A stretch of 5,138 nt of DNA. Origin: an uncultured Blastococcus sp. GTDB taxonomy: Bacteria; Actinomycetota; Actinomycetes; Mycobacteriales; Antricoccaceae. Both the position numbers and the translations under genes were made by a program. Location of the stretch: NCBI GenBank assembly GCA_946221975.1, contig CAMIGT010000139.1, positions 1 through 5,138 on the forward strand. Direction: 5' to 3'. Below the pieces are notes generated by a model. The model ran no database searches. It was not told the origin of the DNA and saw nothing but the letters and a program-made list of their open reading frames with translations. Below are positions 1 to 5,138 of the stretch, piece by piece (position 1 is the stretch's first letter; each line of letters opens with the position of its first letter).

Positions 1-266
1 AGCACGATCCAGATCGCTGCCGGAAGATAGCGAGTCCAGGCGATGCCGACACCACGGGCGAAGACCTTGGGCAGCACGATGTTCACCACGGCTACGAGCG
101 GCAGCGCGATGGGCAGCAAGAAACCGGTGCCCACCTCGAACGGCACCAGCGCGATGGAAAGCAAGTTGAGCAGGATGCAGACAAGCGTCCACACGAAGGC
201 GCTCACCCAACCGAGGACACCGGGTGGCTGCGCCACCTGCGATAAACCGGTGGGAGCTTCACTCAC
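1..266 (-). CDS. Small multi-pass membrane protein, N-terminal part (runs off left edge)
   Basis: An open frame of 88 codons starts at GTG (264-266) and continues past the left edge. The protein begins VSEAPTGLSQVAQPPGVLGW, followed by hydrophobic stretches at about residues 19-40 and 46-62, a short basic loop (PKVFARG) and the beginning of a third hydrophobic segment (LPAAIWIVL). This suggests an integral membrane protein with at least three helices. I do not recognise the family for certain. Small membrane proteins often lie near mshB in actinobacteria, so it could be the usual mshB neighbour separated by inserted genes; that is inference. Oddities: no clear Shine-Dalgarno sequence lies upstream of the GTG, a long hairpin sits only 25 bases upstream, and codon 8 is TTA, rare in high-GC actinobacteria. 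The frame is open upstream to a stop at 345-347 but offers no better start. Membrane location is fairly sure, function unknown. Confidence 0.65.
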   Translation of the reverse strand, partial: MSEAPTGLSQVAQPPGVLGWVSAFVWTLVCILLNLLSIALVPFEVGTGFLLPIALPLVAVVNIVLPKVFARGVGIAWTRYLPAAIWIV

Positions 267-290
267 GCGGCGAGGATATCGGGTCGGACA

Positions 291-337
291 TACAGAACGG
301 CGGCGTCCTCGACAGGGAGGACGCCGCCGTATCTGTA
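291..337 (-). terminator. Long perfect hairpin between peptide gene and membrane gene
   Basis: The arms ACGGCGGCGTCCTC (297-310) and GAGGACGCCGCCGT (317-330) are perfectly complementary over 14 bp with a 6-base loop. Beyond a single unpaired A at 331, TACAGA (291-296) pairs with TCTGTA (332-337), giving about 20 bp in all. It starts 22 bases after the peptide stop codon and ends 24 bases before the membrane gene start. No T-run follows on either strand, which is common for actinobacterial terminators. It most likely ends or attenuates the peptide transcript; it could also be a processing or stability hairpin in the leader of the membrane gene. Confidence 0.7.
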
Positions 338-359
338 GAAATCGTCAGAGCGGCAGCAC

Positions 360-488
360 TTATCGGGGGGCCCAGCAAGCTCCGCATGCCTGTGGTGCGG
401 ACTGCTGTGCCGTGCTGGCCGCCGTGACGGCGACCGAGCCAAGCCCCAGAGCCGCAACCGCACAAATACTCGCAACGATTCGCCTCAT
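360..488 (-). CDS. Short secreted peptide precursor (42 aa), unknown function
   Basis: A 43-codon frame runs from ATG (486-488) to TAA (360-362). It has a textbook signal sequence: basic start MRRIVAS, hydrophobic core ICAVAALGLGSVAV, then a small-residue region TAASTA with possible signal peptidase I sites after Ala24 (TAA) or Ala27 (STA). The predicted mature part is only 15-18 residues, ending QQSAPQACGACWAPR, with Cys35 and Cys38 in a CxxC arrangement next to Trp39. Cys9 lies in ASIC, not a good lipobox. GAGGAG five bases upstream is the best ribosome binding site in the window and supports the start. A strong hairpin follows, so the gene looks like a complete unit. It sits downstream of a LuxR regulator on the same strand, behind a repeat-rich control region. 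I do not recognise a family. Options are a peptide signal, a small antimicrobial or modified peptide precursor, or a cell-envelope peptide. That it is a gene is likely; its role is unknown. Confidence 0.62.
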   Translation of the reverse strand: MRRIVASICAVAALGLGSVAVTAASTAQQSAPQACGACWAPR

Positions 489-493
489 GGTAG

Positions 494-499
494 CTCCTC
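494..499 (-). promoter_or_regulatory. Strong Shine-Dalgarno of the peptide gene
   Basis: The minus strand reads AAAGAGGAGCTACC immediately before the ATG at 488. GAGGAG (494-499) lies five bases from the start, an ideal distance. This site is what makes the 42-residue frame believable, and it argues against the longer overlapping frames through the same stretch, which have nothing comparable. Confidence 0.7.
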
Positions 500-531
500 T
501 TTCTCGGTCGTTGATGCGCGTGGGCGATGCC

Positions 532-581
532 TCGGGGGGATGTGGCTTTTCGCCCGTTTACGACGTTGATATCGGGGGGAT
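532..581. repeat. Direct repeat pair TCGGGGGGAT upstream of the peptide gene
   Basis: Two exact copies of TCGGGGGGAT lie at 532-541 and 572-581, 40 bases apart start to start, close to four helical turns. The second copy sits inside the spacer of the dyad at 560-590. A shorter copy, TCGGGGGG, occurs at 363-370 at the end of the peptide gene. They may be binding sites for a regulator; chance is less likely for a 10-base match in a gap this small but cannot be excluded. Confidence 0.45.
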
Positions 582-590
582 TAACGTCGT
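560..590. promoter_or_regulatory. Operator-like inverted repeat ACGACGTT-N15-AACGTCGT
   Basis: ACGACGTT (560-567) and AACGTCGT (583-590) form a perfect 8-bp inverted repeat with a 15-base spacer. The half-site centres are 23 bp apart, about two helical turns, as expected for a dimeric DNA-binding protein. The dyad is centred about 87 bases upstream of the peptide start and overlaps a weak minus-strand promoter candidate. The neighbouring LuxR regulator is the obvious candidate protein; this assignment is inference. Confidence 0.4.
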
Positions 591-606
591 TGGCACCATC
601 AGACAA
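580..606 (-). promoter_or_regulatory. Weak candidate promoter for the peptide gene
   Basis: On the minus strand TTGTCT (601-606, four of six matches to TTGACA) is followed after 15 bases by GTTAAT (580-585, four of six to TATAAT). The spacing is short. A start near 573 would leave a leader of about 85 bases carrying one TCGGGGGGAT copy. The -10 box overlaps one arm of the dyad at 583-590, which would suit control by a bound protein. No better minus-strand pair was found in the gap. Confidence 0.22.
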
Positions 607-624
607 CGAACGAGGACGAGTCGC

Positions 625-655
625 CAGAGTTCCGGCGAGGCGTGACCGGAACCTG
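625..655. promoter_or_regulatory. Second dyad: GTTCCGG-N10-CCGGAAC with outer CAG/CTG
   Basis: GTTCCGG (629-635) and CCGGAAC (646-652) are perfectly complementary with a 10-base spacer. Outer CAG (625-627) and CTG (653-655) extend the pairing past one unpaired A at 628. It lies about 97 bases beyond the LuxR stop codon. It could be a protein-binding dyad or a weak terminator hairpin of the regulator transcript, though no T-run follows. The CGGAAC core recurs in the tandem repeat at 724-743, which favours a binding site. Confidence 0.4.
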
Positions 656-674
656 ACACATCTGCCGTTGGGTA

Positions 675-702
675 TTGACAAACTCGCGGGCACGACAATA
701 AT
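675..702 (+). promoter_or_regulatory. Near-consensus sigma-70 type promoter on the plus strand
   Basis: TTGACA (675-680) is a perfect -35 box; after 16 bases AATAAT (697-702) matches five of six positions of TATAAT. It is the best promoter match noticed in the window and stands out in a GC-rich genome. It points right, toward the 3' end of the minus-strand LuxR gene, with an expected start near 709. No plus-strand gene with a credible ribosome binding site follows, so any transcript would be antisense to the regulator. Confidence 0.45.
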
Positions 703-723
703 GCCGCAGTCCAAAGGGAGAGC

Positions 724-746
724 GGAACGGGTCGGAACGGGTCGGA
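724..746. repeat. Tandem 10-base repeat GGAACGGGTC
   Basis: GGAACGGGTC occurs twice back to back (724-733 and 734-743), followed by a partial third copy (GGA, 744-746), just after the LuxR stop codon at 752-754. The 10-base period puts both copies on the same face of the helix. The CGGAAC core also appears in both arms of the dyad at 629-652. Confidence 0.55.
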
Positions 747-751
747 CGCGC

Positions 752-1585
752 TCAGAGCCAGCCGCGCTCGACGGCACGGACGCCGGCCTGGAACCGACTC
801 ACCGCCTGCAGACGCTCCATGACCGAGGAGACGTAGCGACGGAACGTGCGCTCGCTGACCGCGAGCCGCTTTGCCGCGACGTCATCGGTCAATCCAAGCG
901 CCATCACACGGATTACCTTGAGCTCCATCTCGCTGGGACCGTTATGCGGGTTGGCGGGGTCGATCGCATCGTGGTCGACGCCCCGCCGCAGCATGCTGTG
1001 GGCCAGGTGGCGCAGTGGCCGCACCAGCACAGGTTCGGAGGTGACGATCGCACCGAGCGCCTTCTTGTCGGCCACAATCGGGACGATCGCGTGCGTTCCG
1101 TCGGCGACGATGATGCGGTAAGGCACCGCGTCGGCAAACCGGTAGGTGGCTCCGTGCTGAGCCTGTTCGGTTATGTATGAGCGAACATAGTCGATCGAGG
1201 CAAACGACGTCGGGTAAACGACCCGAAGATGCACGCCGCGATCGAGCATCCGCAAGTCCACCGCAGCGCTGCGCTGCAGCATTTCGCGGGTCGGGGCGGC
1301 GGAGGAATGTAGGCTGAGGAACTCGTGCTTGGCACGATCGGCAACCCGTGAGATATGGCCGCCGAGCTCGTCGAGATCGGTGATCTTTCGGACGCGCAGC
1401 TCGCGGTCGGGCAGGTCCTCGGTCAGCAGCCGCTCAAGCGCGGCGCGACCACCCAGCACCCGGGCGTCGGCGGCTGATCCCTGCTTACGACGGCGGGTAA
1501 GTTCTCGGATCGCCGCGTGCGTCTCAGAAGCCATGCGCTTTTCCGCGTCTGGTTCGGCGACGGCGGCGGCACGAGGTGAAGCCAT
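752..1585 (-). CDS. LuxR-type transcriptional regulator (C-terminal HTH)
   Basis: A 277-residue cytoplasmic regulator. Residues about 217-277 form a GerE/LuxR-type helix-turn-helix: a start like PSEMELKVIRVMALG, a middle DDVAAKRLAVSERTFRRYVSS with the likely recognition helix at 244-259, and the typical ending AVERGWL. Residues about 105-195 resemble the sensor-like region of many actinobacterial stand-alone regulators, with a LDRGVHLRVVYP motif and a strand-rich PYRIIVADGTHAIVPI part. No HxKx4D phospholipase D motif is seen, so it is probably a non-catalytic ligand or partner domain. No receiver-domain phosphorylation site or ATPase domain is present. The chosen ATG has AAGGG six bases upstream; Met18 is an alternative start with a weaker site (GGAAAAG). 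It is separated by 108 bases from the hydrolase gene and probably has its own promoter. The small exported peptide lies 263 bases downstream. The target and signal are unknown; autoregulation or control of the peptide gene is inference. Confidence 0.85.
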   Translation of the reverse strand: MASPRAAAVAEPDAEKRMASETHAAIRELTRRRKQGSAADARVLGGRAALERLLTEDLPDRELRVRKITDLDELGGHISRVADRAKHEFLSLHSSAAPTREMLQRSAAVDLRMLDRGVHLRVVYPTSFASIDYVRSYITEQAQHGATYRFADAVPYRIIVADGTHAIVPIVADKKALGAIVTSEPVLVRPLRHLAHSMLRRGVDHDAIDPANPHNGPSEMELKVIRVMALGLTDDVAAKRLAVSERTFRRYVSSVMERLQAVSRFQAGVRAVERGWL

Positions 1586-1591
1586 GGCGAA

Positions 1592-1627
1592 CCCTTCCCT
1601 TCGTCCAGGGATCGTGAAGGAAGTCTA
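1592..1627 (-). promoter_or_regulatory. Candidate -10 box and ribosome binding site of the LuxR gene
   Basis: On the minus strand TAGACT (1622-1627) matches TATAAT at four positions and resembles actinobacterial -10 boxes; no convincing -35 lies upstream. Two AAGGG motifs (1597-1601 and 1592-1596) precede the ATG, the nearer by six bases. The ribosome binding site is reasonable, the promoter weak. Confidence 0.3.
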
Positions 1628-1663
1628 GCGGCGAGCACGCGCGAGCGCGAGGCTTCCGGCCGC

Positions 1664-1690
1664 CGGACGGTTGACCGCCGCTGTCGTCCG
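1664..1690 (-). terminator. Weak hairpin after the hydrolase gene
   Basis: CGGACG (1664-1669) and CGTCCG (1685-1690) are complementary with a 15-base loop, starting four bases after the hydrolase stop codon. A second small stem, TCCGG/CCGGA (1655-1667), overlaps it. There is no T-run. It may end the typA-mshB-hydrolase transcript, but the structure is marginal in such GC-rich DNA. Confidence 0.25.
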
Positions 1691-1693
1691 CGG

Positions 1694-2444
1694 CTAGACG
1701 CTGATCCAGTCGCCGCGCCGCGGCATCACCAGCCAGTCGGCAACCCCGGCGTCGGCGAACGCCGTCTCGACCGTGTCCGGGCCCTCGGTGAAGTGCGCCC
1801 AGTCCTCGGTGTGCAGCGCGACAATCGTCGCATCCGGCAGCATCCCCGCAGCCGTGGCGGCCTCTGCCGACGTCAACGTGATCGGTACGTCGAAATACGG
1901 AATGCGCACCGCGCCCGCGAAGAGCACGGCGATGGCAATCGGCCCGAGCCGCTGCTGAACCTCGTCGACGTGCTCGAGATTGGCGTTGTCACCGGAGATG
2001 TAGACCGCCGGCGCGCCCGGGGCGCGAAGTACGAAGCCGGTCACAGCACCGGTGACGCTCTCCGCGCCCTCGGGACCGTGCGTGGCCGGGACGGCGGTGA
2101 TCGTGACGTCGCGGACCTCGGCGGTCTCCCACGGCTCGAGGCCGGTGACCGAGTCGATCCGCTCGGCGGCCGCGGGCGTGGAGAGCGTGAGCGGCACATC
2201 GGCCAGCAGCGCGTCCGCACAGGTCCAGGTTGTCCGCGTGCTGGTCGTGCGAGAGCAGCACCGCATCGATCGGGCCGATGTCGCCGGCGTCGACGCCCGG
2301 GCCGTGCAGCTTGGTGAGCTTGCGACCGTCCGGCAGCGGGTAGTCCCCTGGCTCGTCGAAGGTCGGGTCGGTCAGCAGCCGGGTTCCGGCGTACTCGAGT
2401 ACGGCGGTCGGCCCGCCGACGTACTGCAGCTTCGGCGTCGTCAT
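1694..2444 (-). pseudogene. Metallo-beta-lactamase-fold hydrolase, frameshifted
   Basis: Two minus-strand frames together give one protein. The first, from ATG (2442-2444), encodes MTTPKLQYVGGPTAVLEYAG and continues to Arg78 (codon 2211-2213). It includes LLTDPTFD and the metal-site motif SHDQHADN (residues 65-72). The second, from 2209 to the TAG at 1694-1696, encodes LLADVPLTLSTPAAAERI, then ATHGPEG, YISGDNANLEHV and ALHTEDWAHFTEG, with the later His/Asp ligands expected of this fold. Two bases are missing between them at the CGCG run 2210-2213; adding CG gives an unbroken 250-residue protein reading DNLDLCGRALLADV. Both halves look intact, so the lesion is recent or a sequence error. The start overlaps the mshB stop by ATGA, with GAGG four bases upstream, so translation is coupled to mshB. 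The family hydrolyses esters, lactones, thioesters or phosphodiesters; the substrate cannot be told. As written, the product would be truncated and inactive. Confidence 0.8.
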
Positions 2445-3346
2445 GATGCCTCGATCCCGGCGAAGAGGTCCGTTTCGTGGCCGGTCGCCGGATCGACCGG
2501 GCCGCGCTCGCCACGGGCGAGCTGGTAGAAGTCGTGCCGCGCCTGCGGTCCAAGGCTATCGATGAACGAGAACATCGGATGGTTCGGGTCGATCTGTGTG
2601 CGGTGCGCGGCAAGGGCACGCCGCGCCTGTTCGGCGTACGCCGACCCGTCGATGTCGGTCGTGACGAGCTCGTCGTCGGTGGCAAACGGCGCGTCCTTGG
2701 CGTCGGTGATGCCGAAGAGGTCGGGCTCGCCCCGCTCGCGCAGCAGCTCGATCCCGCGCGCGATCAGCGAGCGCGGGAATGCCATGTAGTAGACCTTTGC
2801 GACCTCCCACGGCTCGCCGAGCTCGGGCCGGTAGTCCGGATCGGCGGCGAGCTCCCTCCCGCGCAGCGCGACCCGGTGCGCCTGAATGTGGTCGGGGTGC
2901 CCGTAGCCGCCGTTCTCGTTGTAGGTCAGCAGCACCTGCGGACGGTTGGTGCGGATGATCGGCACGAGGTAGCTCGCCGCCGCGTCCAGATCGGCCTGCC
3001 AGAAGGACCGCGGGTGGTCGTTCGACGGCTCGCCCATCATGCCGCTGTCGCGGAACCGTCCGGGTCCGCCGAGGAAGTGCTGCTCGGCGACGCCAAGCTC
3101 ACGACAGGCCTCGGCGAGCTCCCACATGCGGTAGCCGCCCAGCTGGTCGGCCTGAGCTGCGCCCAGCTGCTCCAGCTCGGGGACGACGATCTCGCCCTCC
3201 TCGCCGAGCGTGCACGTGACGAGGGTGATGTGGGTGCCGTCTGCGGCGTACTTCGGAAACGTCGAGCCGTTGCTGGACGACTCGTCGTCCGGGTGGGCGT
3301 GGACGGCGATGAGCCGGCGCGCTGCCTGCGGGGTCTGGGTACTCAC
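2441..3346 (-). CDS. mshB: Mycothiol biosynthesis deacetylase MshB
   Basis: A 301-residue cytoplasmic zinc enzyme of the LmbE/PIG-L family. It removes acetate from GlcNAc-inositol to give GlcN-inositol, the acceptor for cysteine in mycothiol synthesis. The zinc motif AHPDDES (residues 17-23) supplies His18 and Asp21 as ligands and Asp20 as general base; HPDH (150-153) supplies the third ligand His153 plus His150, with Tyr148 just before. MshB-type stretches are TCTLGEEGE (44-52), DQLGGYR (67-73), LGGPGRFRDSGMMG (92-105) and NGGYGHPDH. The paralogue Mca shares AHPDDES, and the C-terminal part (HRTQIDPN, ETDLFAGI) is somewhat Mca-like, but the LGGxGRxRDSGM block favours MshB. The GTG start at 3344-3346 has AGGA seven bases upstream and fits the family's start; a longer frame to 3487 would run into typA with an unrelated Arg-rich leader. 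The gene follows typA by 38 bases and overlaps the next gene by ATGA. Confidence 0.92.
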   Translation of the reverse strand: MSTQTPQAARRLIAVHAHPDDESSSNGSTFPKYAADGTHITLVTCTLGEEGEIVVPELEQLGAAQADQLGGYRMWELAEACRELGVAEQHFLGGPGRFRDSGMMGEPSNDHPRSFWQADLDAAASYLVPIIRTNRPQVLLTYNENGGYGHPDHIQAHRVALRGRELAADPDYRPELGEPWEVAKVYYMAFPRSLIARGIELLRERGEPDLFGITDAKDAPFATDDELVTTDIDGSAYAEQARRALAAHRTQIDPNHPMFSFIDSLGPQARHDFYQLARGERGPVDPATGHETDLFAGIEAS

Positions 3347-3358
3347 GCCCCTATCCTG

Positions 3359-3377
3359 CCGCAGCGCTGCCCTGCGG
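3359..3377 (-). terminator. Short hairpin between typA and mshB
   Basis: CCGCAG (3359-3364) and CTGCGG (3372-3377) form a 6-bp stem with a 7-base loop in the 38-base gap between typA and mshB, ending just before the mshB ribosome binding site. There is no T-run. It could weaken read-through from typA, or be chance. Confidence 0.22.
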
Positions 3378-3384
3378 TGACGAG

Positions 3385-5138
3385 CTAGACCCGCCCGGCG
3401 GCGCGGCGCGCGTTCTCGCGGCGACGGTCGGCGCTGTTGAGCGTCACCTTGCGGACGCGGATGGCGTCCGGGGTGACCTCGACGCACTCGTCGAAGGCAC
3501 AGAACTCCAGCGCCTGCTCCAGCGAGAGCACCCGCGGCGGGACGAGCCGCTGCAGCTCCTCAGCGGTCGACTGGCGGATGTTCGTCAGCTTCTTCTCGCG
3601 CGTGATGTTGACGTCCATCTCGTCCTGGCGGGAGTTCTCGCCCACCACCATGCCCTCGTACACCGCGGCGCCGGGCTCGACGAGCATGGTGCCGCGCTCC
3701 TGCAGCGAGAACATCGCGTACGCCGTCGCGACGCCGGTGCGGTCGGCGACCATGGACCCGTTCTGCCGCGAACGCAGCTCGCCGACCCATGGCTCGTAGC
3801 CGTGCGAGATCGCGTTCATGACCGCCGTACCCCGCGTCTCGGTGAGGAACTCGGTGCGGATGCCGATCAGCCCGCGGCTGGGCACGATCCACTCCATGCG
3901 GGTCCAGCCGGTGCCGTGGCCCACCAGCGACTCCATGCGCCCCTTACGGGTGCTCATCAGCTGGGTGAGCGCGCCGATGAACTCCTCCGGCGCGTCGATG
4001 GTGACGTGCTCGAACGGCTCGTGGACCTTGCCGTCGATCTCGCGGGTGACGACCTGCGGACGACCGACGGTCAGCTCGAAACCTTCGCGGCGCAGCGTCT
4101 CGACGAGTACGGCGAGCGCCAGCTCGCCGCGGCCCTGCACCTCCCAGGCGTCGGGGCGCTCGGTCGGCAGCACCCGGATCGAGACGTTGCCGACCAGCTC
4201 GGTGTCGAGGCGGTTCTTGACCAGCCGCGCGGTCAGCTTGGAGCCGGACTTGCCGGCCAGCGGCGAGGTGTTGACGCCGATCGTCATCGAGATGCTCGGC
4301 TCGTCGACGGTGATGCCCTCCAGCGGGCGCGGATCCTCGGGGTCGGCGAGGGTGTCGCCGATCATCACCTCGGGGATGCCGGCGACCGCGATGAGGTCGC
4401 CCGGGCCGGCCTGCTGCGCCGGCTTGCGCTCCAGGCCCTCGGTCAGCAGCAGCTCGGCGACCTTGGCGCGCTGCGACGTACCGTCCGGGCGCAGCCAGGC
4501 GACCTGCTGCCCGGAGCGGATCGTGCCCGAACGCACGCGGCACAGCGCGAGGCGGCCGAGGTACGGCGAGGCGTCGAGGTTGGTCACGTGCGCCTGCAGC
4601 GGCACGGTGTCGTCGTACGTCGGCGCCGGGACGGTGTCGAGCAGTACGTCGATCAGCGGCCCGAGGTCGGGGTTGTCGGGGCTCTGCCCGTTGGCCGGTC
4701 GGTCCAGCGACGCGCGCCCGGCCTTGGCGTGCGCGTAGACGATCGGGAAGTCGAGGTCGGCCTCGTCGAGCATGTCGAGGTCCTCGAAGAGGTCCATGAA
4801 CAGCGCGTAGGTGTCGTCGACGACCTCCTCGATGCGCGCGTCCGGGCGGTCGACCTTGTTGATCACGAGGACGACGGGCAGGTGCGCCTGCAGCGCCTTG
4901 CGCAGCACGAAACGGGTCTGCGGCAGCGGGCCTTCGGAGGCATCGACCAGCAGCAGGACGCCGTCGACCATCGACAGCCCGCGCTCCACCTCGCCGCCGA
5001 AGTCGGCGTGCCCCGGGGTGTCGACGATGTTGATGGTGATCGGCTTGCCGTCGCGCTCGATCGTGACCGCGGTGTTCTTGGCCAGGATCGTGATGCCCTT
5101 CTCCCGCTCCAGGTCCATCGAGTCCATCACGCGGGTGG
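3385..5138 (-). CDS. typA: Ribosome-associated GTPase TypA/BipA (5' end missing)
   Basis: The visible 583 residues of a translation-factor GTPase; the frame enters from the right edge already coding ([17 protein letters not shown]), so roughly the first 45-50 residues, including the P-loop, are outside the window. TypA binds the ribosome and helps ribosome assembly and translation under stress or cold. In visible numbering: switch I GITI (14-17), G3 DTPGH (39-43), G4 NKVD (93-96), then an EF-Tu-like second domain ([23 protein letters not shown]), an EF-G-like third domain ([23 protein letters not shown]), a fifth domain ([18 protein letters not shown]) and the TypA-specific C-terminal domain ([21 protein letters not shown]), ending in a basic tail ([13 protein letters not shown]). 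EF-G and LepA lack this C-terminal domain. It stops at TAG 3385-3387, 38 bases before mshB, and may be co-transcribed with it. The GTG-ATG at the apparent frame start is internal, not the true start. Confidence 0.96.
   Translation of the reverse strand, partial: TRVMDSMDLEREKGITILAKNTAVTIERDGKPITINIVDTPGHADFGGEVERGLSMVDGVLLLVDASEGPLPQTRFVLRKALQAHLPVVLVINKVDRPDARIEEVVDDTYALFMDLFEDLDMLDEADLDFPIVYAHAKAGRASLDRPANGQSPDNPDLGPLIDVLLDTVPAPTYDDTVPLQAHVTNLDASPYLGRLALCRVRSGTIRSGQQVAWLRPDGTSQRAKVAELLLTEGLERKPAQQAGPGDLIAVAGIPEVMIGDTLADPEDPRPLEGITVDEPSISMTIGVNTSPLAGKSGSKLTARLVKNRLDTELVGNVSIRVLPTERPDAWEVQGRGELALAVLVETLRREGFELTVGRPQVVTREIDGKVHEPFEHVTIDAPEEFIGALTQLMSTRKGRMESLVGHGTGWTRMEWIVPSRGLIGIRTEFLTETRGTAVMNAISHGYEPWVGELRSRQNGSMVADRTGVATAYAMFSLQERGTMLVEPGAAVYEGMVVGENSRQDEMDVNITREKKLTNIRQSTAEELQRLVPPRVLSLEQALEFCAFDECVEVTPDAIRVRKVTLNSADRRRENARRAAGRV

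Noticed and set aside
259..777. Minus-strand open frames 259-777 and 263-475 covering the peptide gene
   Set aside because: The longer frame runs from the end of the LuxR gene through the repeats and the hairpin, and the shorter one starts inside the peptide gene. Neither has a ribosome binding site to match that of the 42-residue frame, and their sequences are low-complexity and basic. The shorter frame's GTGA contact with the membrane gene start looks coincidental.
43..1180. Long plus-strand open frames (43-645, 527-1180) across the left third
   Set aside because: Their products are Arg/Thr/Pro-rich with no recognisable domain, cross the hairpin and the repeat-rich gap, and lie opposite the better supported minus-strand genes. 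They are typical of high-GC antisense frames.
2205..2222. Programmed ribosomal frameshift in the hydrolase gene
   Set aside because: No slippery heptamer or clear downstream stimulator is seen, and this family is normally one plain frame. A lost CG dinucleotide explains it more simply.
2441..3346. Mca (mycothiol conjugate amidase) instead of MshB
   Set aside because: The ending is Mca-like, but TCTLGEEGE, DQLGGYR and LGGPGRFRDSGM are MshB-type. A tree of both families would settle it.
3347..3487. Extended mshB start at 3487
   Set aside because: It adds an Arg-rich leader that is typA read in another frame. The GTG at 3344-3346 has an AGGA site and matches the family's N-terminus.
1777..5138. 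Plus-strand frames opposite hydrolase, mshB and typA (for example 2477-3388 and 3818-4738)
   Set aside because: They are antisense shadows of strongly conserved minus-strand proteins with no domain of their own.
1..5138. tRNA, rRNA, CRISPR arrays, transposases, integrases or att sites
   Set aside because: No clover-leaf or T-loop pattern, no regularly spaced repeat-spacer array and no recombinase motif was seen on reading both strands. The repeats at 532-743 are too short and irregular for CRISPR.

Overview
The window comes from a high-GC Gram-positive actinobacterium. The best evidence is a well-conserved mshB, the deacetylase of mycothiol biosynthesis, a thiol made only by Actinobacteria. 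An actinobacterial-style LuxR regulator, GTG starts and strong G/C bias in the coding regions agree. The genus cannot be read from the sequence.

Every gene I can support lies on the minus strand, so transcription runs from high to low coordinates. From right to left: a 5'-truncated typA/bipA ribosome-associated GTPase (3385-5138, entering from the right edge); mshB (2441-3346) 38 bases later; a metallo-beta-lactamase-fold hydrolase (1694-2444) whose start overlaps the mshB stop by ATGA but whose reading frame is broken near 2210; a LuxR-type regulator with an actinobacterial sensor-like N-terminal region (752-1585); a 42-residue peptide gene with a signal sequence and a strong ribosome binding site (360-488); a long perfect hairpin (291-337); and the start of a small multi-pass membrane protein that leaves at the left edge (1-266).

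The right two thirds is conserved housekeeping: a translation GTPase followed by thiol metabolism. The left third looks accessory. The LuxR gene and the short exported peptide are separated by 263 non-coding bases unusually rich in dyads and direct repeats. That layout (regulator, repeat-rich control region, tiny secreted product, terminator) is the most interesting part of the window and could be an undescribed peptide signalling or stress-response pair; this is inference. The same gap carries a near-consensus TTGACA/AATAAT promoter pointing the other way, which could make RNA antisense to the 3' end of the regulator.

The second notable point is the hydrolase frameshift. Restoring one CG dinucleotide at a CGCG run rejoins the frames and recreates a conserved-looking DNLDxxGRALLA stretch, giving a full 250-residue protein. 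It is therefore either a very recent pseudogene or a sequence error.
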